64,000 bases of DNA from Tolypothrix sp. PCC 7712 (GCF_025860405.1 NZ_CP063785.1:3906001-3970000); one strand, 5' to 3'. Positions 7,459 to 14,253 are shown, counted from the first letter of the stretch. The notes: generated from the sequence alone by a model not told the origin. A program made the numbers and translations.

Positions 7459-9504
7459 ATGCATACTTCTAGCGCCACTCATCAAGAACAAAAGCCAGAC
7501 CTTTTCTTAGTATGCGGACTCAAAAGCTTAGGTCAACATTGTGTTGCAGTTCTTAAAGAATATAATGTCAAAGTTAGCGCTATTGATGATGTCAAGCCTG
7601 AACATTGGGAAATTCCAGAATTACCTAGCTTACTAGATAAGCTAATCATTGGAGATTGCCGTCAAGCAAGTGTTTTAGAGCAAGCAGGGATTCGCCATTG
7701 TCGCTCAATACTTTTAGTTACCAGAGACGAGCGCATCAATATAGAAGCGGCTTTTGCTGCACGGCGGCTCAATCCTCAGGTGCGGCTAATTGTACGTTCT
7801 GCTAAACAAAATTTCAACGAACTCCTGTACCAAAATTTAGGTAATTTCGTGGCTTTTGAGCCTACTCATCTCTGTGCTCACGCTTTTGCTTTAACTGCTT
7901 TAGGTTCTGAAGCTATTGGATATTTTGCTTTAGAAGGACAACTATTGCGAGTTATTGAGCATGAGGTAAAACCACAGGATAGCTGGTGTATTGGCAAACC
8001 ATTATATAGACTGAATCTCACAACTCGCTGCATTTTGAGCCACATCCCTGTTTTATCTACTGCACCCAAAGAATTCTATGACTGGAACCCAGAAGCGCCA
8101 GTACAGGTAGGAGACACAATCGTTTACATTGAGGTTGCACATGAGCTAGCTTTAGCTGAGGAACTTCCTAGGATATATTACAAACAAAGATGGCAGTGGC
8201 AACAGTTTTGGCAAGGCTTAAAAGTCAAGCGTCTGTGGCAAAATATAGTGCAATTTTGGCAATCTTACTATCAAAGCCAAAATCAAATCCGGCGCATTGC
8301 AACTATCTATGCCATTACTGTATTTACACTGTTAATATTAGGTACGATTATTTACTCTATATATTATCCTCACATCAATCTCCAAGAAGCTTTCTATGCA
8401 ACAGCAGTCTTACTTTTGGGAGGATATGGAGATTTATTCGGTGGTGTTAGATTTGCATCCCAATTAGAATCTGCTGAGTATCTGCCTTGGTGGTTGCGAT
8501 TATTCAGCTTAGGATTAACGTTAACAGGTCAAGCTTTTGTGGGCGTATTATATGCACTACTAACTGATGCGCTTGTCACTTCCCGATTCCAGTTTTTCCA
8601 TTCCGAACCGCCAATTCCAGAATGCAATCATGTAGTGATTGTAGGCTTAAATCGTCTGGGACAACGAGTAGCGGGGCTGTTGCAAGAACTTAACCAGCCG
8701 TTAGTGGGAATTAATCAGACGACTATCGAGGGAAATACTTTATCTAATATGCCTTTAATTGTAGGCAATGCTAGCGAAGCACTGACTAAAGTGAATCTTG
8801 AAGGTGCTAAAAGCATCGTCTTAGTTGAAGAAGATAACATGGAAAATCTGGAAATTGCGCTGATGGCTCATGCAATCAACCCTGTCAGTCGCTTGATTAT
8901 CCGCACTCGCGATCATCTATTTAGTGACAATATAGCTCCTCTATTTCCCTATGCTCAAGTGCTGTGTGGCTCGGCTTTATCTGCTGAAGTCTTTGCTTGT
9001 GCTGCTTTTGGCGAAAACGTCCTCAGCTTCTTCCACCTGAGCGCTCAAATAGTGATGGTGACAGAATACACAATTGAACAAGGTGATACCCTCAATGGGT
9101 TGCTGTTATCGGAAATAGCTCATGGTTATGGTGTTGTACCCATTTTCTACCAGAAATCTCGCCAGCACAAATACTCATTAATGCCTTGGGATGATGTGAG
9201 GCTTGATATTGGCGATCGCTTAATTGTTTTAGCTACCAGCAATAGTTTACAGCGAATTGAATGGGGTGAAATGCTACCTCGCCTTTGGCAAGTGCAAATC
9301 GAACAAGCTGTGACTAATAATGCCATAACTCATGCTGTAGAGAAAATCACCTTGATTACAGGATGTACTGCTGCTGATGCTAGGCAATGGATGAATAATT
9401 TGCCTACAGTATTACCAACACTACTTTATAAATACCAAGCTCAACATCTGGTACGAGAGTTAAGAAAATCACAAATTATTGCTAGCGTCATTACCAAGGT
9501 ATAG
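7459..9504 (+). CDS. potassium channel with two RCK (TrkA-N) domains
   Basis: A 681-residue protein. An N-terminal Rossmann TrkA-N/RCK domain (FLVCGLKSLGQHCVAVL, residues ~14-130) with its TrkA-C segment is followed by a two-helix pore module. TM1 is near 283-303, the selectivity filter reads GGYGD near 321-325, and TM2 follows. A second TrkA-N (VVIVGLNRLGQRVAGLLQ, ~395) and TrkA-C complete it. The filter lacks the usual Thr-Val before Gly-Tyr-Gly. Family knowledge suggests a nucleotide- or ion-gated K+ channel in the inner membrane. The order RCK-pore-RCK, with one RCK before the pore, is the less common layout. The gene stands alone between repeat regions. Confidence 0.88.
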   Translation: MHTSSATHQEQKPDLFLVCGLKSLGQHCVAVLKEYNVKVSAIDDVKPEHWEIPELPSLLDKLIIGDCRQASVLEQAGIRHCRSILLVTRDERINIEAAFAARRLNPQVRLIVRSAKQNFNELLYQNLGNFVAFEPTHLCAHAFALTALGSEAIGYFALEGQLLRVIEHEVKPQDSWCIGKPLYRLNLTTRCILSHIPVLSTAPKEFYDWNPEAPVQVGDTIVYIEVAHELALAEELPRIYYKQRWQWQQFWQGLKVKRLWQNIVQFWQSYYQSQNQIRRIATIYAITVFTLLILGTIIYSIYYPHINLQEAFYATAVLLLGGYGDLFGGVRFASQLESAEYLPWWLRLFSLGLTLTGQAFVGVLYALLTDALVTSRFQFFHSEPPIPECNHVVIVGLNRLGQRVAGLLQELNQPLVGINQTTIEGNTLSNMPLIVGNASEALTKVNLEGAKSIVLVEEDNMENLEIALMAHAINPVSRLIIRTRDHLFSDNIAPLFPYAQVLCGSALSAEVFACAAFGENVLSFFHLSAQIVMVTEYTIEQGDTLNGLLLSEIAHGYGVVPIFYQKSRQHKYSLMPWDDVRLDIGDRLIVLATSNSLQRIEWGEMLPRLWQVQIEQAVTNNAITHAVEKITLITGCTAADARQWMNNLPTVLPTLLYKYQAQHLVRELRKSQIIASVITKV

Positions 9505-9505
9505 T

Positions 9506-9529
9506 AGAGACGCGATTAATCGCGTCTCT
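9506..9529. repeat. palindromic dispersed repeat, copy 2
   Basis: A perfect palindrome around CGCGATTAATCGCG, two bases after the stop of the potassium channel gene. Its position suggests it doubles as a transcription stop hairpin, though only a short A/T run follows. Confidence 0.8.
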
Positions 9530-9613
9530 AAAAGCAGGGAAGAAAACAATATTTAATTCAGAGTAATCCCAATTCTCTAATCAAAAATTGGCTTTGTTAA
9601 TGTTGAATTGATA

Positions 9614-9985
9614 CTATGCTGTTGTAATTGCTGGAATGGCTAAAGGTGAACTGTCAAACTCTGTTAACAACTCCGCTGGATCATTGTAAATAGCGATCGC
9701 ATTTTCTAATTGACTATCATCAAAGCCACCGCAACGCAGCGCAATCACATCAACACCAGCTTGATTTGCCGACTCAATATCATAAGCAGTATCACCCAGC
9801 ATTACTACCTGGGATGCTGGAATGTTCAGCCTATCCAAAGCAGCTTGCACAATATCTGGAGATGGTTTAGAAGATTCAGCATCATTAGATGTGGTGGCTT
9901 CATCTTGACTGAGTAAGTCCTTTGAAGGCAAATTATCATCAGATAATCGTTGGGTAGTTCTAGCATCTTTAATACCCTCTTCCAT
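9614..9985 (-). pseudogene. 3' fragment of a HAD-superfamily hydrolase
   Basis: The 123 residues contain the C-terminal HAD motifs: KPSPDIVQAAL (motif III lysine) and VVMLGDTAYDIESANQAG (motif IV acidic pair), then the family tail CGGFDDSQL...YNDPAELL. The N-terminal DxD nucleophile motif and the cap domain are missing, about half of the normal 220-240 residues. The frame opens only 6 bases from the 3' end of tRNA-His, the last gene of the array. The 5' half has therefore been lost or replaced at the edge of the array. It is unlikely to be catalytic. Confidence 0.75.
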
Positions 9986-9990
9986 TCAAA

Positions 9991-10066
9991 GGTGTCTGAG
10001 GAGGCTTGAACTCCCTAATGACTGGTTCCACAAACCAGCGCCGCGACCGCTTTGGCTTCAGACACC
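9991..10066 (-). tRNA. tRNA-His(GTG)
   Basis: A cloverleaf with anticodon loop TTGTGGA between CTGGT/ACCAG and acceptor GTGTCTG/CAGACAC. The extra G at -1 opposite C73 is the tRNA-His hallmark. No encoded CCA. It is the last gene of the array in the direction of transcription. Confidence 0.93.
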
Positions 10067-10070
10067 ACAG

Positions 10071-10170
10071 TGGAATCAAGGGGAGTTGTAGACGCGAAGC
10101 GGCTTCCCGAAGGGTACCCCTAACCTTCCGCTTGCAAGGCGGATGCTCTAGCCAGTTGAGCTATGACCCC
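10071..10170 (-). tRNA. tRNA-Ala(TGC) with 27-nt T-loop insert
   Basis: Acceptor GGGGTCA/TGATTCC, D-stem GCTC/GAGC and anticodon loop CTTGCAA give Ala(TGC). The T-stem AGGGG/CCCCT is intact, but the T-loop is 33 nt instead of 7. Between T54 and CAACT lies an insert at 10089-10115 whose tRNA-sense strand begins ACCCTTCGGGAAGCCGC. Total length is 100 nt against the usual 74. Unless the insert is removed or tolerated, the T-loop/D-loop contact would be lost. Confidence 0.85.
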
Positions 10171-10176
10171 ATACAG

Positions 10177-10248
10177 CAGGAGTGGTAGGACTTGAACCTA
10201 CATCGGTCGATTTAGAAGATCGATGCCCATCCATTAGGCGACACTCCC
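10177..10248 (-). tRNA. tRNA-Arg(TCT)
   Basis: Anticodon loop CTTCTAA on a TCGAT/ATCGA stem, acceptor GGGAGTG/CACTCCT with a G1-U72 wobble and G73, T-arm GTAGG-TTCAAGT-CCTAC. 72 nt, no encoded CCA. Confidence 0.92.
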
Positions 10249-10257
10249 ATCAATTGG

Positions 10258-10355
10258 TAGCCCTGACAGGACTTGTAGACGCGGAGCGGCTTCCCGCAGG
10301 GTACCTGTGACTTCCTCTTGGTAAGAGAGGCACTCTCCCACTGAGTTACAGGGCT
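10258..10355 (-). tRNA. tRNA-Val(TAC) with 27-nt T-loop insert
   Basis: Acceptor AGCCCTG/CAGGGCT, A73 and encoded CCA (10255-10257); D-stem ACTC/GAGT; anticodon loop CTTACCA on CCTCT/AGAGG. The T-stem ACAGG/CCTGT is split by the insert at 10276-10302, placed after T54 exactly as in tRNA-Ala. Length is 98 nt, that is 72 plus 26. Confidence 0.85.
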
Positions 10356-10360
10356 ACGAG

Positions 10361-10431
10361 AGCGGAAGACGAGATTTGAACTCGTATCTGAAGCTTGGCA
10401 TACTCCAGTGTTACCCTTACACCACATCCGC
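10361..10431 (-). tRNA. tRNA-Gly(GCC)
   Basis: Anticodon loop ATGCCAA, acceptor GCGGATG/CTTCCGC with one T-T mismatch, U73, T-arm ACGAG-TTCAAAT-CTCGT. The anticodon stem contains two G-U pairs, so the gene looks slightly eroded. Confidence 0.88.
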
Positions 10432-10439
10432 ATTATTGA

Positions 10440-10510
10440 AGCGATCGACGAGAATCGAACTCGTACCGTGAGTTTGGAAGACTCTGATGCTGCCTTTACA
10501 CCACGATCGC
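10440..10510 (-). tRNA. tRNA-Gly(TCC)
   Basis: Anticodon loop CTTCCAA, acceptor GCGATCG/CGATCGC, U73, T-arm ACGAG-TTCGATT-CTCGT. The acceptor strands carry the HIP1-like core CGATCG. One A-A mismatch in the anticodon stem. Confidence 0.9.
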
Positions 10511-10517
10511 ATTCTGA

Positions 10518-10591
10518 AGCTGGTGACAGGAGTTGAACTTGCAACCTACTGATTACAAATCAGTTGCTCTGCCAGATTGAGCTACACCAGC
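10518..10591 (-). tRNA. tRNA-Thr(TGT)
   Basis: Acceptor GCTGGTG/CACCAGC, D-stem GCTC/GAGC, anticodon loop TTTGTAA on ACTGA/TCAGT, T-loop TTCAACT. 74 nt, no encoded CCA. The 53 bases between it and the next tRNA hold no second cloverleaf that I can close. Confidence 0.92.
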
Positions 10592-10644
10592 ATTTATAGA
10601 TCTGAAAGTAGAATTTTGGGCGACTACCCGCTCTATCTCAGCCA

Positions 10645-10718
10645 TACCCCTGACTGGATTTGAACCAGCATCTTCCAAATTTTAAGTTTGGCACCTCTTC
10701 CAATTGGGTTACAGGGGC
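10645..10718 (-). tRNA. tRNA with Leu anticodon TAA but short variable loop
   Basis: Anticodon loop CTTAAAA on CCAAA/TTTGG reads UUA (Leu). Acceptor GCCCCTG/CAGGGGT has a G1-U72 wobble and A73. The variable region is only AAGAT, so this is a class I tRNA of 74 nt, whereas bacterial tRNA-Leu is class II with a long variable arm (and tRNA-Leu(UAA) of many cyanobacteria carries a group I intron). The charged amino acid is therefore uncertain. Confidence 0.82.
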
Positions 10719-10727
10719 AGAATTTGG

Positions 10728-10799
10728 TGGGTCGCCCAGGGGTTGAACCTAGATAAGTCTACTTAAAAGGTAGCTGCATATCCGCTCTGCCAACGACCC
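10728..10799 (-). tRNA. tRNA-Lys(TTT)
   Basis: Acceptor GGGTCGT/GCGACCC, A73, encoded CCA (10725-10727), anticodon loop CTTTTAA on GCTAC/GTAGA, T-arm CTAGG-TTCAACC-CCTGG. The D-arm is closed by only three pairs. Confidence 0.9.
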
Positions 10800-10806
10800 A
10801 ATTTGG

Positions 10807-10907
10807 TACTCCCGACAGGATTTGTAGACGCGGAGCGGCTTCCCGCAGGGTACCTGCAACAATTCCGTCCCTCAAACGGAAGCGTTTACCAATTTCGCCA
10901 CGGGAGC
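10807..10907 (-). tRNA. tRNA with Leu anticodon GAG, short variable loop and 27-nt T-loop insert
   Basis: Acceptor GCTCCCG/CGGGAGT (G1-U72), A73, encoded CCA (10804-10806), anticodon loop TTGAGGG on TCCGT/ACGGA. The variable region is ATTGTT, not the long class II arm. The T-stem GCAGG/CCTGT is interrupted by the insert at 10825-10851. Both peculiarities of the array, a class I Leu anticodon and the T-loop insert, meet in this gene. Confidence 0.82.
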
Positions 10908-10912
10908 ATCAA

Positions 10913-10986
10913 TACCCTTGGTGGGAGTCGAACCCACAAAATCTGGTTTCTAAGACCAGCACGTTTGCCAGTTTCGTCACAAGGGC
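10913..10986 (-). tRNA. tRNA with Leu anticodon TAG but short variable loop
   Basis: Acceptor GCCCTTG/CAAGGGT (G1-U72), A73, anticodon loop CTTAGAA on CTGGT/ACCAG, variable region ATTTT, T-arm GTGGG-TTCGACT-CCCAC. A regular 74-nt class I fold with a Leu (CUA) anticodon. Confidence 0.84.
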
Positions 10987-10989
10987 ATA

Positions 10990-11063
10990 TCGGAATGGCA
11001 GGATTTGAACCTGCAACCTTCAGCTCCCAAAGCTGCCGCGCTACCAAGTTGCGCCACATCCCG
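10990..11063 (-). tRNA. tRNA-Pro(TGG)
   Basis: Acceptor CGGGATG/CATTCCG with the C1-G72 pair typical of bacterial tRNA-Pro, D-stem GCGC/GCGC, anticodon loop TTTGGGA, T-arm TGCAGG-TTCAAAT-CCTGC. No encoded CCA. Confidence 0.93.
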
Positions 11064-11067
11064 TTGG

Positions 11068-11145
11068 TACTCCTGACGGGAGTCGAACCCGTACAAAATA
11101 GACTGTTTTTGAGACAGCCGCCTCTTCCAATTGGGCTACAGGAGT
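11068..11145 (-). tRNA. tRNA with Leu anticodon CAA but no class II arm
   Basis: Acceptor ACTCCTG/CAGGAGT, A73, encoded CCA (11065-11067), anticodon loop CTCAAAA on GCTGT/ACAGT, T-arm ACGGG-TTCGACT-CCCGT. The variable region (CTATTTTGT) is about 9 nt, too short for a class II stem-loop. Its D-arm shares CCAATTGGAAGAGG with the TAA gene, so the two are probably related. Confidence 0.82.
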
Positions 11146-11173
11146 ATAATTTATCTGCTCTATCAAAGCAGAA

Positions 11174-11248
11174 CTGGGAAGGCAGGAATCGAACCCGCGA
11201 GATCCTGAGTCAAAATCAGGTGGCTTTGCCAACGTCGCCTACTTCCCA
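11174..11248 (-). tRNA. tRNA-Gln(TTG)
   Basis: Acceptor TGGGAAG/CTTCCCA with U1-A72 as in tRNA-Gln, G73, anticodon loop TTTTGAC on CCTGA/TCAGG, T-loop TTCGATT. 75 nt. Confidence 0.92.
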
Positions 11249-11256
11249 ATAATTGG

Positions 11257-11330
11257 TTGCCGAGGTTGGGGTCGAACCAACTTCTCTGTGATTCAGAGTC
11301 ACAGCGACTTTCCAAGTCGTCCACTCGGCA
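11257..11330 (-). tRNA. tRNA-Gln(CTG)
   Basis: Acceptor TGCCGAG/CTCGGCA (U1-A72), A73, encoded CCA (11254-11256), D-stem GAC/GTC, anticodon loop CTCTGAA on TGTGA/TCACA. A CAG-specific isoacceptor would be redundant where a TTG tRNA exists. Confidence 0.9.
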
Positions 11331-11335
11331 ATGAA

Positions 11336-11410
<75 letters not shown>

Positions 11411-11419
11411 ATGTGCCAG

Positions 11420-11493
11420 TCCCCCAGATCCGGATTGAACGGATGACCTCCTGTTCTTCAGACAGGCGCTACTACCAACTGAGCTACCAGGGG
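11420..11493 (-). tRNA. tRNA-Phe(GAA)
   Basis: Anticodon loop CTGAAGA on CCTGT/ACAGG, D-stem GCTC/GAGC-like, acceptor CCCCTGG/CTGGGGG with two G-U pairs, A73, T-arm ATCCG-TTCAATC-CGGAT. No encoded CCA. Confidence 0.9.
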
Positions 11494-11499
11494 ATAAGG

Positions 11500-11574
11500 C
11501 GAGAACGGAGGGACTTGAACCCCCACTCTTCGGTTTCGTAGACCGATGTGTTCATCCAGTTACACCACGTTCTC
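11500..11574 (-). tRNA. tRNA-Arg(ACG)
   Basis: Acceptor GAGAACG/CGTTCTC, G73, anticodon loop CTACGAA on TCGGT/ACCGA, T-arm GGGGG-TTCAAGT-CCCTC. A34 would be edited to inosine by TadA in a functional molecule. Confidence 0.92.
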
Positions 11575-11580
11575 ATAAGG

Positions 11581-11665
11581 CGGAGAGAGAGGGAGTTGAA
11601 CCCACAGTAGACTTGCATCCACGACTGTTTAGCAAACAGTTTGCCCTGCCAATAGCAATCTCTCC
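11581..11665 (-). tRNA. tRNA-Ser(GCT)
   Basis: A class II tRNA of 85 nt with acceptor GGAGAGA/TCTCTCC, G73, anticodon loop TTGCTAA on AACTG-like stem and a long variable arm (CGTGGATGCAAGTCTACTG). The presence of a proper class II gene here makes the class I Leu-anticodon genes stand out. Confidence 0.92.
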
Positions 11666-11669
11666 AAAA

Positions 11670-11750
11670 TGGGCCGGGCTGGAATTGAACCAGCAACGCA
11701 AACGCGGCGGTTTTACAGACCGTTGCCTACACCAATAGGCGAGCCGACCC
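11670..11750 (-). tRNA. tRNA-Tyr(GTA)
   Basis: Acceptor GGGTCGG/CCGGCCC, A73, anticodon loop CTGTAAA on CGGT/ACCG, long variable arm CCGCGTTTGCG, T-arm GCTGG-TTCAATT-CCAGC. 81 nt, class II as expected for bacterial tRNA-Tyr. Confidence 0.92.
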
Positions 11751-11843
11751 ATATATTTTTGAGTAATGGCTTGAGATTTCTAGGTGAAATAAAGGAATGG
11801 AGAGACCAGTTTTCCTGCTCTCTGCCATCCCAACTCAAGTCAG

Positions 11844-11917
11844 CAGTGCCGACGGGAATTGAACCCGCAATCTCCTGCTTGAAAGACAGGTGGCTTTACC
11901 AATTTGCCTACGGCACC
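11844..11917 (-). tRNA. tRNA-Glu(TTC)
   Basis: Acceptor GGTGCCG/CGGCACT (G1-U72), G73, D-stem GGC/GCC, anticodon loop CTTTCAA on CCTGT/GCAGG, T-arm GCGGG-TTCAATT-CCCGT. A 93-nt spacer without a recognisable gene separates it from tRNA-Tyr. Confidence 0.91.
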
Positions 11918-11979
11918 AAGAGTGAGATTTCTACCACGTACAAGTTTGAAAAGCTGTTTTTAACAGCCTCCAGGTTTGG

Positions 11980-12069
11980 CGGAGGCTGTAGGAGTCGTAG
12001 ACGCGCAGCGGCTTCCCGCAGGGTACCTACTTCGGTGCTTTAGACCGATTAACCAGTTTGTAAGCTTCT
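11980..12069 (-). pseudogene. degenerate tRNA with AAA anticodon and 27-nt T-loop insert
   Basis: The 3' half is clear: T-stem GTAGG/CCTAC, acceptor 3' strand AGCCTCC, G73 and CCA (11977-11979). The anticodon loop CTAAAGC on TCGGT/ACCGA would read UUU. The 5' acceptor strand (AGAAGCT) pairs with two mismatches and the D-arm is about five bases short, so the cloverleaf is broken. The T-loop holds the same insert at 11998-12024. I call it a tRNA pseudogene; an A34 Phe tRNA would be very unusual in bacteria. Confidence 0.7.
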
Positions 12070-12091
12070 CTTGTTAGGACACGCAGTAGAA

Positions 12092-12162
12092 CGCACAGAC
12101 AAGGATTTGAACCCTGACTAAAGGTTTTGGAGACCCTAGTGCTGCCGTTACACCATCTGTGC
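12092..12162 (-). tRNA. tRNA-Trp(CCA)
   Basis: Acceptor GCACAGA/TCTGTGC, G73, anticodon loop CTCCAAA, T-arm CAGGG-TTCAAAT-CCTTG. 71 nt, no encoded CCA end. Confidence 0.9.
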
Positions 12163-12168
12163 ATTTGG

Positions 12169-12266
12169 TCGCAGTGGCGAGAGTTGTAGACGCGGAGCGG
12201 CTTCCCAAAGGGTACTCGCATATACCAAGTTATGAGCTTGGGGCTTTGCCATTAAGCTACACTGCA
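12169..12266 (-). tRNA. tRNA-Met/Ile2(CAT) with 27-nt T-loop insert
   Basis: Acceptor TGCAGTG/CACTGCG, A73, encoded CCA (12166-12168), D-stem GCTT/AAGC, anticodon loop CTCATAA on CCAAG/CTTGG. The T-stem GCGAG/CTCGC is opened by the insert at 12187-12213. It lacks initiator features such as three G-C pairs closing the anticodon stem. It could be elongator Met or, after lysidine modification, Ile(AUA), the only amino acid otherwise missing from the array. Confidence 0.83.
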
Positions 12267-12274
12267 AGGTTTGG

Positions 12275-12345
12275 AGTCCAGGGCGAGAATTGAACTCGCA
12301 CAGTCGGTTTTGCAGACCAATACCCTACCATTAGGCGACCTGGAC
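12275..12345 (-). tRNA. tRNA-Cys(GCA)
   Basis: Acceptor GTCCAGG/CCTGGAC, U73 (the Cys identity base), encoded CCA (12272-12274), D-stem GCC/GGT, anticodon loop CTGCAAA on TTGGT/ACCGA, T-loop TTCAATT. Confidence 0.93.
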
Positions 12346-12405
12346 ATTTTTGGAAGCCTCGACGGGAGTTGCACCCGCTTCTCTCTGACTGAGAATCAGA
12401 GCGAC

Positions 12406-13802
12406 TTAACCCTGTTTTGTCACTCTGGCAGTAGTATAATAAGGTAAAAATGCTAGAACCAAGACACAGAGCATGGTACAGCCCCGTCCAGCCGCACCAA
12501 CAGTCAAATTTGTGGACGAATATTGCCAGTGGTATAAAAGTCTGTTTCCAGATGTTAGGAGTTTCGAGGCTTTTAAATATCTCCATGTAGGCTGCATTTC
12601 TGATCTAAAACGTAAAACATTGCCAGAAATAGCAAAAATCGTAGGATTAGATAACCAGCAAGGGTTGCATCATTTTCTAACTACATCACCTTGGGATATA
12701 GAAAAGTTAAGAACCTTAAGGTTAGAGTTAATTTTACAAGTGCTAAAAGGTAGACCAATCATTTTAATTATTGATGAGACAGGGGATAAAAAGAAAGGGA
12801 GCAAGACAGATTATGTGAAACGGCAGTATATAGGAAATTTGGGAAAAACAGATAATGGAATTGTGGCAGTGACAGTATATGGTGTTTTCTGTGGGATGAC
12901 ATTTCCATTACTGTTTGAAGTGTATAAACCCAGGGAAAGATTACAGGCAGGAGATAAGTACCGCACTAAACCAGAAATAGCAGCAATACTGATAAAAAAG
13001 CTACAATCAATGGGTTTTAAATTCAACTTAGTACTTGCAGATAGCTTATATGGAGAGAGTGGTAAGAATTTCATATCTGTATTAGATGAACTAAACTTGA
13101 ACTATATAGTAGCGATTCGGTCAAATCATTATGTAGAAATACTTCCACGACAACATATTCAATATTTAAAGTGGCAGAAGTTTCAAAGGGTATTCTCTGA
13201 CTTGAGTCGGGAAAATCGATTTATTAGAGAAATTATTCCGGGAAAACGTGGAGAACTTAGATATTGGCAAATTACTACAGATCCAGAAAATTTGCCTGAT
13301 AACACTACTTGGTATGTGATGAGTAAATATCCAGACATTACGCCAAGAGAAGTTGGAAATTTTTACGGTTTAAGAACTTGGGTCGAGTACGGGTTAAAAC
13401 AAAGTAAGAATGAATTAGGTTGGTCAGATTTTCGCCTGACTCACTACCCAGATATTGAGCGATGGTGGGAAATTATTTGCAGTGCTTATTTAATGGTTAG
13501 TCTGCATTCGGAGCAACTGTTTCAGTCTCCATCACAACGAGAGTCAAAATTTGTTTCACATCCTTGGTGGGATAATGGAAATGGCTGGAAGAACATTCTT
13601 AACAATCTTCGTTTGATTATTCAACCTTTTACTTTATTTAATCTGATATATCCCTGGTTAACGGTTTTTCCTATTCCTCAATTAGCTTTGGGTTTTTTTA
13701 AACTTCAATCTATTATTTATAGCCTCACCAGTTCAATTTTTATATCCCTGATTCACCCTGATTTCTACTTTTCCTCTGCCTAGAGTGACAAAAGAGGGTT
13801 AA
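12406..13802 (+). mobile_element. IS701-family insertion sequence with TTAA target duplication
   Basis: The element body is 12410-13798 (1389 bp), flanked by TTAA at 12406-12409 and 13799-13802. The terminal inverted repeats begin CCCTGTTTTGTCACTCT on the left and CCCTCTTTTGTCACTCT on the right (read inward). IS701 elements are known for 4-bp YTAR-type duplications, which TTAA fits. The single transposase frame is intact, so the element may be active and the insertion recent. Confidence 0.92.
12473..13783 (+). CDS. IS701-family DDE transposase
   Basis: A 436-residue DDE transposase spanning nearly all of the element. Catalytic landmarks are IIDETGDKKKG (first Asp), LVLADSLYGESG (second Asp) and the C-terminal WVEYGLKQSKNELGWSDFRL with the Glu in the Y-2-K-like region. 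A TATAAT box lies at 12435-12440 just inside the left end. The frame has no stops or shifts. It is transcribed against the tRNA array. Confidence 0.9.
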   Translation: MVQPRPAAPTVKFVDEYCQWYKSLFPDVRSFEAFKYLHVGCISDLKRKTLPEIAKIVGLDNQQGLHHFLTTSPWDIEKLRTLRLELILQVLKGRPIILIIDETGDKKKGSKTDYVKRQYIGNLGKTDNGIVAVTVYGVFCGMTFPLLFEVYKPRERLQAGDKYRTKPEIAAILIKKLQSMGFKFNLVLADSLYGESGKNFISVLDELNLNYIVAIRSNHYVEILPRQHIQYLKWQKFQRVFSDLSRENRFIREIIPGKRGELRYWQITTDPENLPDNTTWYVMSKYPDITPREVGNFYGLRTWVEYGLKQSKNELGWSDFRLTHYPDIERWWEIICSAYLMVSLHSEQLFQSPSQRESKFVSHPWWDNGNGWKNILNNLRLIIQPFTLFNLIYPWLTVFPIPQLALGFFKLQSIIYSLTSSIFISLIHPDFYFSSA

Positions 13803-13827
13803 TCTACTTGTCCACAAGGCTACAAGG

Positions 13828-13902
13828 CGGGGATGACGAGACTTGAACTCGCGACTTCCTGTTCGACAGACAGGCACTCTTAACCAACTGAGTTACACCC
13901 CC
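13828..13902 (-). tRNA. tRNA-Asp(GTC)
   Basis: Acceptor GGGGGTG/CATCCCC, G73, D-stem ACTC/GAGT, anticodon loop CTGTCGA on CCTGT/ACAGG, T-arm GCGAG-TTCAAGT-CTCGT. It is the first gene of the array and the only complete one still on the promoter side of the IS element. Confidence 0.93.
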
Positions 13903-13988
13903 ACGTTGGGTGGCAATTATTTAGTTTTCATGGTTCAGAGGTGTTAGCTTTATGCCTTTTGCAGAGGCGCTTTTGCTTCACTACATTT

Positions 13989-14017
13989 ATACTACACAAA
14001 TATTACAAGAGTGTCAA
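13989..14017 (-). promoter_or_regulatory. sigma70-type promoter of the tRNA array
   Basis: On the minus strand TTGACA (14017-14012) is followed by a 17-bp spacer and TAGTAT (13994-13989), with a TATAAA overlapping slightly downstream. The start would lie about 80 bases before tRNA-Asp. No other comparable box is seen between the tRNA genes, whose short spacers suggest one long precursor. The rest of 13903-14253 holds no gene. Confidence 0.65.
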
Positions 14018-14253
14018 GGGTATACTACAAATTTTTTTTCGAGGGAGAGAGGGCAGGATCATGTAATCGCTTTATGGCTCTCTATCACTGGGTTTCAGGG
14101 AATTAGTTCAATGCACTTGTGAGGGAAAATTGAATCTTGTTCTTGTAGTATGTCCGAAAAAAGAAAGCAGAGGAAGAATCTCTCCCTCTGCTTCTCTTCT
14201 TCCTCTGCTGCCTCAACGAAGAGATATCTTAACTAAAAGGTATTAGGAGTGAA

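Larger units (their letters stand above)
12354..13821 (-). pseudogene. tRNA-Glu(CTC) interrupted by an insertion sequence
   Basis: The 3' part (12354-12409) gives T-arm GCGGG/CCCGT, anticodon loop TTCTCAG on TCTGA/TCAGA, acceptor strand CGAGGCT and encoded CCA (12351-12353). The 5' part (13803-13821) supplies acceptor AGCCTTG and the first D-stem strand GAC. Removing the element and one TTAA restores a 75-nt cloverleaf with anticodon CTC. The break lies in the D-loop. Even restored it is odd: T55 is G and position 73 is U rather than the G usual in tRNA-Glu. Confidence 0.88.

Noticed and set aside
10592..10644. Possible extra tRNA fragment between Thr and the TAA gene
   Set aside because: A GGCTGAGATAGAGC stretch looks D-arm-like, but no acceptor, anticodon or T-arm can be paired.
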